Positions 14,474-27,352 are shown, counted from the first letter of the stretch. The stretch is DNA of 64,000 nucleotides from Allacma fusca (GCA_947179485.1 OX359248.1:55066386-55130385), one strand, 5' to 3'. Numbers and translations are program-made. The notes: generated by a model from the sequence alone, not told the origin.

Positions 14474-14992
14474 TTGCAATTTTTCGTACCTCATAAACAA
14501 AAGTTAGCAACTCAACATTTCCTTTTCCATTTTGTGCAAGCAATTTTCTCCTAGATTTACGAACCGTAACTTTTAATTGTAATAACATATTTTCTGGGGA
14601 TAATCCTTGTTTTATGTGTTGCTTCTAGCCCTTGGACTTGCTTTTTCCTTTTAAGATAATGAAGAAATTAGCTTTATTGGCTTACCGCCCGTAAAGAAGC
14701 TCTCCAATTTACTCCTCGTCTTTTCCTCGTCTAAGCAGCCCGAATTAATTTCCGATTCACCTACGCATTTTCAGCTATTTTAATCCTGAAAAATGCAACA
14801 GCCGCATGAGCACACGATTTGATTTAAAATTGCTTCTTTACAGTAATAAGGCTTACTAGAGTTTCTCTTTATAAGGGGCGCCCCTCTGTACAAGATCATG
14901 TTAACTATTTAAGACCAAAGTTTTTTAAGCTTAACGAAATTTTATTTAAGTTTGGTTTACCACAAATACTAACAAATCTAAGATACTACGTA

Positions 14993-15469
14993 TACAGAGT
15001 GCTTCAAAACATTTTCGCATTTGCCCATAGAAAGGTCAAGGGTAAAAAATATATTCAATCCCCAATTTAGCTACAAATTTTCTTCCAGTTTTTTTAAAAC
15101 ATGTTTCATCTTTCTAGTCCAAAAACTAGCGAAACAGCATTCAAGGAACCTGAGAAAAGTCAGATTTCCTTTTATGAAAACTAAGATTTTAAAAGTTATT
15201 AAATATCTGCTCTTAAAAGTTTACAAATAGTAAGTGTGTAAAAAATTTAAAAAACGATTACAATATGAGATCCCCACCATGTTGAATTGTTTAAACACAT
15301 GCTGGAAAAGAATGAGCATAAAATTCGTAAACCAGCATCATAAATTGAAAATTATAAAATTAAACAAATGAATTTAAATCGTTCCAGTGCTTTAATGCTG
15401 GTTTCAATTTAAGATGCTTCATCATCTCACAACCTTTTTAAAAGTCAATGAATCTGGAGGCACCCTGTA
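14993..15469. mobile_element. Possible longer inverted-repeat element
   Basis: Left end TACAGAGTGCTTCAAAACAT and right end (reverse complement) TACAGGGTGCCTCCAGATTC share 11 of the first 13 bases and both are next to TATA/TATG. Inside, AAACCAGCATCATAAATTGA near 15332 has its inverse in ATGCTGGTTTCAATTTAAGA near 15397, so the interior can fold. No transposase. The pairing could be coincidental. Confidence 0.4.
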
Positions 15470-16052
15470 TGTATACAAAAAGTCTGAATATAACGGACCT
15501 ATTTATTAGAGGATGTTCTTCGTAGTGAGAAAACTATTTCAACTCTTTCAAATTTGCCGCCAAATTATTTTTTATAATTTGTATAAAAATAAAAATGACC
15601 CATTAATTATAGCGAACCTCCGTTATTACAGCCCTTTTCCCATATGGTCAAAAATATGCGGATAATTTTATGTTTACCAGAAAGTTGATTTTTCTCCTTT
15701 TAAAAAAATGCGTTTACACTATTTCGACCTGCTAACTATACAATGCTCGTGGATGGGACTCCCTTACAGAGAGAGTATATTTGGAGCCAACGTTTGTGTA
15801 CATCGTTTCCTTTACACAACGAGAATTCGCAGTATCCAGAATAGTCATTCAATTTTAAAGAACCCCCTAGGAACTACAAGGGCAGCGCCATTACATATAA
15901 CGAGAGTCGTTTTCATCGGAGTCAACTGTACATTTTTCTCACTAACCTACACCTACAAAGTTAAATACACCATTTAATAGGAAGAACTCTGATTTGAAGC
16001 TGCCCACTCAAATTAGAGTGCATAATTTAATAACACTAATGTCATATGAATT

Positions 16053-16240
16053 TACAGTGCACTTTCCCTATAAGGGACCTCCTTATATCTGTAGACACAT
16101 TGCTTTTAAAAGTACAGAAATATTCGGAAGGATTTCCTATTACCACAATGCTAATTTCCAAATTCTAGGAGCTTATTCCTTCACTGGAGTAAAATTTTGC
16201 TTCTTTCAGGGCTGCTCTTGTAAGGGCAGTGCACTGCGTA
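16053..16240. mobile_element. pogo/Tc1-type MITE, well preserved
   Basis: Left end TACAGTGCACTTTCCCTATA; right end in reverse complement TACGCAGTGCACTGCCCTTA. 188 bp. The interior carries CACAATGCTAATTT, the reverse form of the family core. Confidence 0.7.
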
Positions 16241-19200
16241 CGTATTCCGAGAAACATTTCAAGTGGAAATGTCATTTCAAAGAGGATCCTCACGAAACGT
16301 TTTAATTTAACATGCATATTTTCCAGCTTTTCTCATACTCATGGAATAATTTCATTAAATAAAATCCGGAGGGTCGAGGTATTAATCCAATTCCAGGAAA
16401 CTCTTTAAAGTTCATACTCCTTTGAGAGTTGGATTTGATGAGCCATGGTATGTAGGTACATACAGCAAACACATTTCTAATACCAATAATAAAATTAGGA
16501 ACAAGAGGTCCTAATTTAAAACTCCAGGAGTACAGCTCATCCTCCTTGTAGCAGAAACCCTCGTATCCACGACCCACCACAGCACATTAATTATTTCTTC
16601 TCTTAATTATATTGATTTCAATTCATATTTTGCATAATAATAATTCCTCCCTTGCAAACTAATAGTTTTGTACACAGTCACCCCTCATTGTAAGGCCTTG
16701 TGAATGTCATCCAGTACAGAGATAATATACACATTCATATTCACCACAATTTGATATCATCCTGTAAGACAGCAGCGTCTTGTATGGCCAGAAATTTTGA
16801 TATAGATGCTATCCATAAAACGGCACCCTTAGAAGAACACATAAAATAATCAAATAAAAAATAATTAAATAAAGCATACGAGACCAGTTATCAAAATAAT
16901 TTATCTTACCTGGAGAAAATGACCGAATTAAATATTAAAACTGCAATAAGATCTAGATCTTCAATTATTAGAACATTTCTACAAGACAGCAACACAATTC
17001 AGTGTACACAAAATTTTACTACCATTTTAACTAAAACTCAATACGATATTTTATAAAATGCTTTGTAAAAATCCTAACAATTGGAAAAATATGTTATATA
17101 TGCTGTAATATATGCTGTTGTATCTGTAAATTTTGTAGAGTTTTAATTAATCACGTTATAGACTCTCCGTATACCGTGCCTAAGTTAATAATTAAAAAAC
17201 TCTTTTTACAGTAGCACACCTGAACGCTTGTTCTCTCTCTCACATTAAATTAAATTTAAGTATAATGTAGCAAATTTTGTCTCATTTTCCCCATTCTTAA
17301 GTATTTCCAATAAACAACCTCGTATGGTAGATACTTATGCTTGCAGTGAAACATCTGGGAAAGCGCGATCGTCAGTTTTTTATTTCATTTTAACGAGGGA
17401 TTCTTACAACGAGAAACCGTTATGACGACAAATCTCCTATAACGTGATTAATAGTGACCGTTGACTGTACTGAGTTGAGTTGAGCTCATTGTTTCAAGAG
17501 GATGTGTATGGAGGGCTTGAGGGAAAAGCTGATCGTGAAAAGGATGAGAAGTAATCAGAAAACTGGAGAGATGCTTGAAATTATGTTCATTTAGGTAGAA
17601 GAGATTTGTATTAATTGGGAAATGCGACCAGAGCCCAGATTCGTTGTAATTATTTATTTTGTTTCCAGCTCTTCCAGCATGGAACTGGCCCGACTTTAAC
17701 GTTGAGGATCGTTGTGTGAATGCATCGCGCTCTTCTATTTACTCACCGCTTAAACCACCTTATCCTAAAGCAAGTGAAACTGGAAACTTCAAATGTGCCT
17801 AATTTCTCCAGGGAACCCGAGCTTTCAGCCAATGTAAAAACTCCCGTGTGATATTACACATTCCCACCCTGGTATTCCCAATACAGTCAAATCTCTTCAC
17901 AAATGAGGGGGCTAAAAGCCCGAAGATTTGACTTGTGCAACAGCGTGCTCTTATAAAGACAAAAATTCCCTCACAATGAATGTCCTGTACTTCTGTCTTC
18001 CTCAATGTGGAAGCAGTACTTTAGAGTAATATTTAACTTTTAATGGTTTCATCACATAGAAGAAATATAAGTCAGGAAAGCGGTCCCTCCAAAAATTCTG
18101 CTTATAGTTACGAGGCCTTTATAAAGCGGTCTGACCATAAATTCCAGCTAAAACTTATTACACTTGGTTTCCAAGCAATAAAGAAACCGTCCCTGCAAAT
18201 AATTAATTTCTCGACCATGCAACTGCAATTCCCTCAAGGGGATTTATCAAAGGTAAGCTGTCTCATCCTCTATTGATTGTCATTCGGAGGAAAGAACAGC
18301 AAAATGTGTATTAGCTTAGCTGTGAGCTCTGGTTGTAGGGAATCCCCTTAAAAAAGTATTACCTCTGTGGAGATAAAAACAATCGGGCACATTTACAATC
18401 ATCCAGTTTTGTCCTCATAATAGCTTCGTACAAGTCAATAAACTTGGAGAATTTGATTCTCTAAAGGGTGTCGGTATACGACGAATTCAGTGTAATAAAT
18501 TATAGATTGACCTCTGATTCAAGCAACTGAATCCCCAGCTCCCTGAAGAGTTGTTAAATAATTTTGGAGCTGTTTTCTAGTCCCATGAGAGTAATTTTAA
18601 GTTTGTCTGAGAATTTGTTCCCAATTTACTCGTTTATTAACGAGCAAACGCTTCACAACTTCACACGTATCTATCTTTACAATGATCTCCTAAATGATGG
18701 GATGTGCTTAGCAGTGACTTATTGTTTTATCAGATACTTCCCAAGCTGAAATGTACGTCTTACATATGCCTTGTAATAACGAATTAATTTTTGCCGACAT
18801 TTGGAAGCCATAATGAACCATTTGTACTGTAGCACTCTGGTATAAATATACATATTTAGATCAGTGCAGTAAAATCTTAACGAATTTCACATTATAACGA
18901 ACGGACTCAAATGTTCTCAGCATCCATGGATAGATTTGATCTATAAATCCACGGAAGCTAAGAAACTGGAATAAGGATTAGAAGTCTTTTATAGATAATC
19001 AGAGTGTTTTTGTGTGAACAGTGATTCTCACTATAACAGTGCTCTTCAAAATAGTTAGATTTAGGGGGAATAATGGATTAGTGGCGTAATGAGAAAATTT
19101 AACGAAAATTTTATTCTTGGTACATAACTTCCTGTGCGGAAATGATTTTATCCTGTCAAGAAAATAAATTCATAAGGAGCAGGTCTGCTACAGTCAATAA

Positions 19201-19589
19201 AGTACTATAAGTTTCGTTACAATATCTAAGGTTAAGCTTAAGCATGTATACTGAAGAGCACTCTGACAATTAAAGTATGTAATAGCCTGGTTGATGCTTT
19301 GGAGTCACTTTTATTACTTTTGAGTAAGAGCATTCAAGCTAAAGCTAGCTTATCCGGTTCCAGACCGAGTATTTTAGAGTTGGTTGTTTGCAGAAGAGAC
19401 CTGGGTTGAGCCGAGCCGAGTATTTGGAATGTGAACCACGGGTAAAGCAGGATAAGAGTATTTAGCAATATGTTTGCATCATGTGGCTACATAGTTACGT
19501 ATTTTATTATTAATATCTTGTAGTATAGTGTATATTTTTAAAAGGGGTGCTCCTGTCATTTACTCAGGAAATGAGGAAAATTTCTTTAT

Positions 19590-19800
19590 AAAAAGTCAAA
19601 ATAGGCTAGTTGCATTTTATATCAGAATCAAATTGACTATGCAAAATAGACTAGCTGCATTTTCAATCGACAGCAAAATGAACTTCATGCATTTTAAATA
19701 AACAATAGACTACATATTTGAATAAACAATAAAATAAAAATAGCATCGGTGCATTTTATCCTCACAGCAAAACAGAGCACTTGCATCTTGTCCTTTGGAA
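19590..19800. repeat. Degenerate short tandem repeat
   Basis: TGCATTTT recurs at about 19611, 19656, 19688 and 19750. The first two copies share the longer unit CAAAATAGRCTAGYTGCATT, and CAGCAAAA recurs later. Spacing is irregular (32-62 bp), so the array is old. Confidence 0.5.
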
Positions 19801-21017
19801 TACATACATTCTTAGTTCATTTTGATTTTAGTGGAAACAATAAGTAATTAATTACATGTAGACCATTTTACTTTTAGGACGATATTGACCGTTGAAATAT
19901 GATTATATTGTATCAAATTAAAATCAAAAAACGCTATAAATCTATAAGCCCCTACTCTGGGCCAAATAAGCATTTGATACAATACATTGTGTTAAAGAAG
20001 ATAAGAAACATTGGAGCTAACACTTGCACTAATTATTAAGTTCATTGCTACGTTTAGGATCATTAGCTTTCCAGTCCACTAACGGAATCGCCAAAAAAGA
20101 GGCTCCAAGGTGGTCTCGAATGTCACGGATTTGAATGTAAACAGTCGTTTTATGTTCCATGTAAAAGGAGAGCTAATGGCAGTGACTAACAATAAATTGA
20201 CTGCATTTTCCTGTGTACTGTCGTTGCAGGAGATAACCTTATAAAAGCATTGTCACCATAGGTATAAACAATGGTAATTTTTCTCACTAAAAGAGCATGA
20301 GGTCAGAACAGTCTTTAGTTGAAAAGCGGGTGCACTTTTAAAAAGGAATGCTCTAAATTATTTAAATTATACTTCAAGGTGTTTTTCCCGTTTTTACTAT
20401 CACAAACTACAAAGTTTCCTCAAAATTGCTACAAAGTTCAACCCTGTTGTAAAATACCCCTTTTGTAAGAGAATTTTTTAAAAGGGGTGAAAATCTCTAA
20501 ACGCATTTCCATGTAACCTAATGCTATTTTTTTTCTTTTATCAAAGAATGTAAAGTATACACTCGCCATAATGAACCCCTTGTAGGTAAATTTTCTGTGT
20601 AAGAGAAAATACTCGGACACATTTCAAATAGTGTTTCAAGATACTGACGCTTGCCCTTTGCAAATAATGTTTTTGTCATTGGGTTAATAAATAGGAAAAT
20701 ATTTCAACATAATTTTGTTCAGGTTTTGCAGGAGAAAATTGGCTCTTTGGCCAGTCAGTTTGGAGCCCCTCAAGAAATTTGACCAAGTTTATGAATGGAT
20801 TTTACCTGGATTTTGTTTTTGTGCACGTCATTATTTGTCGTCACGTAACCTTTTTTGTCACCCAGAGAGTTTGTCGAATCTCTGTAGCAATTTTTCCCTT
20901 GTTATTATTTGAACCCTGGGTGGAGTAATAGTAATTGGAAATAATTGTTTTTGGCAACTACACTAAAGTAATTGGCAGAGACCTGAAGTGATCTTCAATG
21001 GTTTCCTATTACATCAG

Positions 21018-21232
21018 AGCAAATAAATGCATTACAAGAGGCATTTATCCTCATTAGCTCTGTCGCCAAAGTTTTGTGTACAGCACCCGGCCGAACAGGA
21101 ATAGTATTTGCCAAAGGAATTTTAATGGGCTCATTATTGGGTATCTGTAATGGAGCAAAAACTGGATTTGCAGCAATTCTTGTTGTAACATCTCCTGTCG
21201 CGCATCCTTTTTTCCTTTCAAAGAACCCAAAG
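21018..21232 (+). other. Possible internal coding exon or gene relic
   Basis: CCTATTACATCAG precedes, and AACCCAAAG with GTAGAG follows, a frame of 71 codons without a stop. It reads EQINALQEAF, then ISSVAKVLCTAPGRTG, then KGILMGSLLGICNGAKTGF, and ends PFFLSKNPK. Codon use is mixed and the product is more protein-like than its surroundings, with two hydrophobic Gly/Ala-rich stretches that could be membrane segments. I recognise no family and found no partner exon, so it may be chance, a relic, or an exon of a gene with long introns. Confidence 0.25.
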
Positions 21233-22089
21233 GTAGAGGTTTGTGTAATCCAGTGGGAAAATTGCTAAGATTTTTTTTCAGGGGTTTATTTCTATTTTAT
21301 GTTACTGATGCATTTTTATAACACTCTAGTTTAGTTTCCACTATGTCATAATGCCTTCCTCGCTCCAATATAACCTGCTTCAAATATTTCAATAACTATC
21401 ACCAACCTCAAATTTTTTCTAAGCGTATCCTAAATTTGTGACATTTTATTCCTCTGACGCTTTCCTTCTCATTTTCTGCGATGTGAGAGGCAGAAATAAA
21501 AAATTCTCTTGAATAAAACAATGACAGCCTATACATTGTCCTGTCGGTGTAACAGGTGGGACATAACCGTATGGGCTCACAATTTTGAACTTATTCCTAC
21601 AACATTGATCAATAACCTATTTTTGCTATACAATGGTATTTTTTCCTCAATGGGCTTAAAATTATAAGAATCTCATTTTATATGTATGTGTAGGAGTGCT
21701 CGTATGTATAGACAGAGACCTCTGTACACAGTTTGTATGACTTTATATATGTATGCACTAAACTGACATGTATTGAATTAAAAAATTAGTAGAATTGTCA
21801 TTGTTAACAAGGAAGCACTAGGGAATTACTCCAGCTGGCTTTAAATCGTTTGACAGGATTTTCTGTGTTGACTTTTGGAATGAGGATTTTGATTGGCTGG
21901 ATATTAGCATAAGCGGAGAAGTTTGTTTATTTGTGAAACATTGGGAATTGCGAGTGCAAGGAGAATAATATAAGATTAAAACCGCCTGCTGAGCTTTCAT
22001 CAATTGTCCACCGAGCGTACTCGAGCTTGAACAAATTCACCCAAACAAACTCCTGCCGGCTTATCATATTACATTTTCGAGCTCATTGA

Positions 22090-22177
22090 GCATTCGTCGC
22101 TGAAGAGGGAAAATGGTCTAAGTGCTGTACGAAACCAAGCGCACTTAGATTCTTTTGCCTCTTCAGCGACGACATGC
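22090..22177 (+). ncRNA. MicroRNA-precursor-like hairpin (candidate)
   Basis: The left arm 22090-22125 and right arm 22141-22177 pair over about 36 bp around a 15-nt loop (22126-22140). Imperfections are one bulged base near the base, one G-G and one U-C mismatch, and two G-U pairs. The G-U pairs exist only when the plus strand is transcribed, which favours that strand. Flanks do not pair, so the stem ends sharply. Counting 11 bp from the basal junction places a predicted 5p product at 22101-22122 and, with 2-nt overhangs, a 3p product at 22146-22167; both would begin with U. The geometry fits Drosha/Dicer processing. I recognise no known family seed (3p seed would be AGAUUCU). It could instead be an old inverted-repeat element, but it lacks the MITE termini seen elsewhere here. 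Confidence 0.5.
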
Positions 22178-22646
22178 AATCAGCATCTGCAAACATTTCC
22201 GTGGAAATAAACACATTTAAACCCATTTATGATTTTGCCATACTAATTACTAAAGTGAAACCAGACGACATGATATTGAAAGACTTTTGATACAGACATT
22301 CCCGTTATTTAAGAGAACCCGTTAAAGCCTGCAATATTTGACGCTTGAAATTTGAATTTTGATTATCTACATACAAAATTAGAGCACGAAATTTTGAGAC
22401 TTGCATTTCAGAAGGATGCTACTATAATATGTGCATTTGTATAATTATATATGTATGTATGTTCTATAGTTTATTCAGTAGCTATTCCAATACATACAGT
22501 GATTTTACCAGCCGGAGTTTGTGTTATAGCGTTGACAGTGCTGTAGTAACCGTGTTGATTGGAAAATCAAAAAATTACAGTTTATCAGAATTTAACAAGC
22601 ACAAGCAGCCTTACATACTTATATTTGCATAGTTATTTATGCTATT

Positions 22647-22814
22647 TAACAGTATACAATCAGTATAAGAGCACTCCTAGAGGTCGAACATTTTGAATTT
22701 AATTTCTTGTTGCAGGAGAAAAAAGAACATTGCGGTAAATAGGATTGTGCTCAAATTGATTTATCTATCTAAAAATGTTGCTGGGAGATGCTCTTATTAA
22801 AATTGATTCTCCTG
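22647..22814. mobile_element. Decayed MITE
   Basis: Left end TAACAGTATACAATCAGTAT followed by AAGAGCACTCC. The right side has only the inner TIR left (GGAGATGCTCTTATTAAAAT). Abuts another copy at 22851. Confidence 0.45.
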
Positions 22815-22850
22815 CTTTTAAAAGCAATGAATCAAATAATCTGGATACAG

Positions 22851-22993
22851 TACAGTTTCTTTGTGCATAAGTGACCCAGAAATTAGTATAGTGTAAAAAT
22901 TCCCTTATGAAAAGGAAATATACCCAAATAATTTCTTGCTTGTAGAAACAATGCTATGGTATTAGGAGTCTTTTATAGAGAGAGTGTACTGCA
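22851..22993. mobile_element. pogo/Tc1-type MITE
   Basis: Left end TACAGTTTCTTTGTGCATAA; right end in reverse complement TGCAGTACACTCTCTCTATA. 143 bp. Confidence 0.55.
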
Positions 22994-23380
22994 TGCAACT
23001 CGGAAGAGGAGTCTTGCAGGCAGGAAATTTCTTCCTTCCTCCATAATTTAAGAGCAAAGAGGAAAGACAAATAGCGCCTGGGAATGATGGCACGGTCTGT
23101 AATTACATGATATCAGGAGATGCTATTTATCAGAAAATCTTTCCCATGTGTGGAGACCAAGGAATACGTAAATATCCACTGATTATTGGAACAGCCCCAT
23201 GTATGCAAATATGTACATTCATAGTATATTCAAAACTGATGGAGCTGTTGCGCAAGATATAATGACGCCTGTTTAAATATAAATTAATATACAAGTCCAC
23301 TCATATTTGAATAAAATGCGTGCCTTTAAATCAGGCTGGCAATGAAGTGCTTCTCACGATTAAGAGGGCTTCGGACTTTT

Positions 23381-23603
23381 TAATGTACTCCAGTTATTAG
23401 AGACCCCTGTAATTATCTATGAGGAAATTTTTTCAGTATAGGGGTAAGTATATATATATATATTTATGCAAACGGCACGCATACATAATAATATTCATAA
23501 AAATATTTACCAGCGTTAATTTTTCTCCTTATAATAGCTTGACGATATATGACTTCAATTTTATTCCTTGTAGGAGTTCTTACATTAAAGAGTGTGCACT
23601 GTA
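23381..23603. mobile_element. pogo/Tc1-type MITE
   Basis: Left end TAATGTACTCCAGTTATTAG; right end in reverse complement TACAGTGCACACTCTTTAAT. A TA run lies inside (about 23449-23463). Confidence 0.5.
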
Positions 23604-26358
23604 CACTGTACATTGTAATTGCCACATTTTCTTTAATGCCTACAATATGTGGGTGTACTTAACTCGCTAACTGAATTCTGTGTAGGAGGAAATCGTGTTT
23701 ACATTTTCACTCACAGTTTCTATGGTAATATAAAGGAGCATTGAAAAAATGACAAGCTCTCATCTTTTTTAAGGTGGACATATTCCGACGGAGGAGCGCG
23801 AATTAGATATTTGTGTGCACTTAAAATAAAATCATCACTTGAGACTGCTCTCATGTTTCACTAAACGGAACGTGTGTCAATACAGTACATGTTTACTTAC
23901 ATGAGCTCTCTCACACACTATTACAAGTGTTCGTGTTAACGTCGCACTTTACCTTATGCGATCGAGGCAAAGCGCCTCCTGGGAATTTCAGACACTACAA
24001 ATAATACATGACAAGGGAAGACGTATCTTCCATGCGAGAATACACAATATATACATATGTACGTACCGTAATACATACGTAATTTTAGCACACGAAGTTC
24101 CTTCATTTTCCCTTCCTAACCTCCAATAGCACAGTTTATCTGCAAAAGGACTGTCAGGCTCAGTTCATGCAACAATAACCCTCGTGGGCGTTAACAGGAA
24201 GGGAATAAAGAGCATGAGGAGAATAAGAGTCGCAGATCCTGGAGATTTTCTAAAGAGTCACATGTTATGGAAAATCATGTAGGCGTGAAGGATCTAAATG
24301 GATGCGTTCAAACGGTAAATATTTCTCGCAAACGACAGTACTAACCAATACAATGACAATGACGTATTCCTGATTTTGTTTTGAGGTTCACACGCTTTAC
24401 AACTTAATGCTGAATACTTGGGCTATAAGAAATATTTGGAACTTTGTACAACATATACTACCCTTGCCACTAGATCACATGGGAAAAATAACTCTTTCAG
24501 AGAATCACCTTGCGAATTGGAAGTATACACCGCAATGTACATCCGTGATGACAAATTCTGTAGATGAAAGGGACCAAGTCATTTGACTAGGTATTTCCAA
24601 GCATGAAAAGTCACTACGAACTACTGTGTAATAGTACCATCTTCCTGGTTATAATGGCTGAGCTTTCAGACACTCCTTATCTGAAGCTTTTAAATGTGCG
24701 TCCGAACATGTGACTGTTTCATAACAGGAACACTCAAAATGAACTATGGAGTGTCAAAAATGTTCATTTCCCTGTGGTTGGCTACGTTTTTCAAAAGTGT
24801 TCAGAAAGTTTACAGACACCGTGTAACCTTTTGTAAAGTGAGGAAATGCGGTCGGTTCCAGCGGCCTTGAAACTTCAGTAGCGCAATGGCGGTGTGCTTA
24901 AAATCTGCTGGGTAGTATATATCGCAGCAATAAATATCTAGGTATACACTTAAGCCAGAATTGATTTAAAAGTAATTATTAACAATTATAACATTATTTT
25001 AATCAGATAGTATTTTTGTGAAACCTGCTAAAAATGTTAATCATGTTCGTTTCTAGATTATTATGGTTCGTGTTACTGTTGGGAGATCAGCCTTGTAGTA
25101 CCGAAAGAGTAACTTCACTTTAATAAAGTTAGGATTTATAGATGACTCAGAGGATTAGAGATAATTAAAGCTGTAAGGGAGTTTTCTTGGATTACTTAAA
25201 TTCAATGACTAATACATCCCGATATTCGAGATATCTGATCCGCAATCACTGAATCCATCGCAGCATTAGATACTGAAGGGATGGACCATATCGAGGATCT
25301 GGAGGATGTTTTTAGAATGTAAATTTGAAAAACTGAGAAGTAAATAAAAGCATTGGTTCATTTTATTAAATCGGAATGATCATCTGTTCTAAAATTGTTC
25401 ACCAATATTCCGTGGCAGAAGTCAGGATAGCCTCTTGTGCAGACATTTTGGATGTACTAGGAGAGAAACCCTACCACATACAAATATTCTTATCGATTGC
25501 AAAATGGATAAAATCTACTTAGAAACGAGAAACAATAGGCGTAACTAGGTGCACACTTTAATTACAAATGAATTATGAAAGAAATACAAGTCCAAAAGAA
25601 GTGAAGCTGACGCATTGACAAACGGCCGGAAATAAGTTTCATCATAGACCCAACAACGAGTTGGGATAAGGCCATTTGTAACTTGCTAAAGTTGATCGTT
25701 GTAATATATGATCCGGCTACTTAAGAACGGAATGTCCGAAGGGGTTGATCCTCCAGATCCGTTAAGGATTAATTATGAGAAGTGCTGGTTAACGGGCATG
25801 AAAATTGTACACAGTGGCTCATGCCATAAATACACTTACATATATGGTTGATAAAGGAGTATATTATTACCGCAGTCATTTATTAGACGAATGCTCAACT
25901 CAGACTGACGTTCTCTTCTTGGCTCCCTAACTCATTACTCTTGCATATGACTTATACTTGACCTCGAAATAAGTGTATCTATGTATGTTACATAATGAAA
26001 AACGATCTCTAAACCTTGCATTCCTTATTTCCTACAAAAATTTAATCAAAACATTATTGAAATCATCGCCTTAACAACTGGCGCTCGTAGTACAATTATT
26101 AAATTTTTTGAAGATTTCCGAATCCGGGTTGGTTTAAAGAGAGAAAACGTGCAGAAGGTATTGTAGCTCTCAAAGCCAGCATATAATCACTTCCATAAGA
26201 AAGGAGATTTTAATACCCGTTTAATTTCCGTATCCTGTTACGCTCCGGTTTAATAATACAGTCGATAGTACACATTTTTGTAACTTATTTTTTGTACTTA
26301 CATGTTAGATAAGTACGATCGCAAATGCCTATCCTCACAAGTAAATAATTTCATGTAA

Positions 26359-26530
26359 TTGCAGTTTCCCTGTAAGAGCACCCCTGAAAGTATGAAAATG
26401 TGCCATTTAAGAGGGTACCCTGCTCTTGTAAGAAAGCATTAAATATACGGTAATAATGTCTCTAAATATTTTTGTTCCAATAGAAAAAACATTGTTGAAA
26501 AGTTATCTCTTACAGCGAGAGTACACTGTA
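26359..26530. mobile_element. pogo/Tc1-type MITE, well preserved
   Basis: Left end TTGCAGTTTCCCTGTAAGAG and right end (reverse complement) TACAGTGTACTCTCGCTGTA, 172 bp. The right end is among the closest to consensus in the window. Confidence 0.7.
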
Positions 26531-27352
26531 GTATTTTTGCAATTGCGTGCCTTGCCCAAATTGATCCTCTTTTTAGCACGCGCTTATAACATACACACAC
26601 GTCCATCCATGAGATATGCATTGTAATTGTATGTCTAATATATCTGATCGCAAGTGCCTGGGCAGAACAGGAATCATGGAATTCAATTTAACATGGAATG
26701 AATTACTCATGAACAGCTCAGCGATGTCTCTGAGCATTGTACTCGTAGCTAAATATTTCCATCAAGAGCTGATTCCTGGAAACCGCTTCTACCATTACAC
26801 TAAATTGTACTGACTCAGTGGAATTGATCCCAGGGCCAGTATATTGTGTATACAAAACTATCCGAACCGTATCCTCCATCTGTTCATATTATCAGACTGG
26901 CATTAACTTCTGGGGAAAGAGCCTGCAACACAACATGAGGAAATGTGGAATCACGGGGAAAGTTAGACAAATTGCACACACTCGCTGGTATCCTGACACA
27001 TTCATAAATACTACGTTTCCAGTTCACTCTGAGGCAAGCAAATTGATACGTACTCGTTGGTTACCTGCGGCTTTGCTCTCATTTGTATGTGACATCCATC
27101 CGTATTCCCCAACGTTAATGAGCATTCAATTCATTTTATTGCGTCAGTAAATTGCTTCCCTGACAGTATTTGACGCTGATTAACATTTATATAGATAGTC
27201 AAATGGAGCGTCTACATACATATCCACTTAATGTTGCAGTATTAACGTTTACTTTATTCTCTACCTTAGCTCAGCCTCCTCGTATAACGTCCACAACATG
27301 GAAGTCAAGAAATAAAGTCTGTATTTATAACTCCTGGTCATAATACTGAACG

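Larger units (their letters stand above)
16241..22089. other. Mostly gene-free block with one exon-like island
   Basis: Orphan MITE ends lie near 16673, 17455, 17883, 18868, 19019 and 20552. The only protein-like stretch is 21018-21232, listed separately. A short acceptor-preceded segment at 20731 was considered and not called. Confidence 0.5.

Noticed and set aside
18043..18252. Plus-strand frame ending at a TCAAAG/GTAAGC donor-like site
   Set aside because: No acceptor or partner exon found, and part of it (GCTTATAGTTACGAGGCCTT) looks like decayed MITE sequence.
19330..19440. Direct repeats of CCGAGTATTT considered as a small RNA gene or target duplication
   Set aside because: Only two copies 55 bp apart, no tRNA-like A or B box, no stable fold seen.
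20731..20781. Acceptor-preceded terminal-exon-like segment (after GTTTTGCAG)
   Set aside because: Only 16 codons to the stop and no supporting upstream exon.
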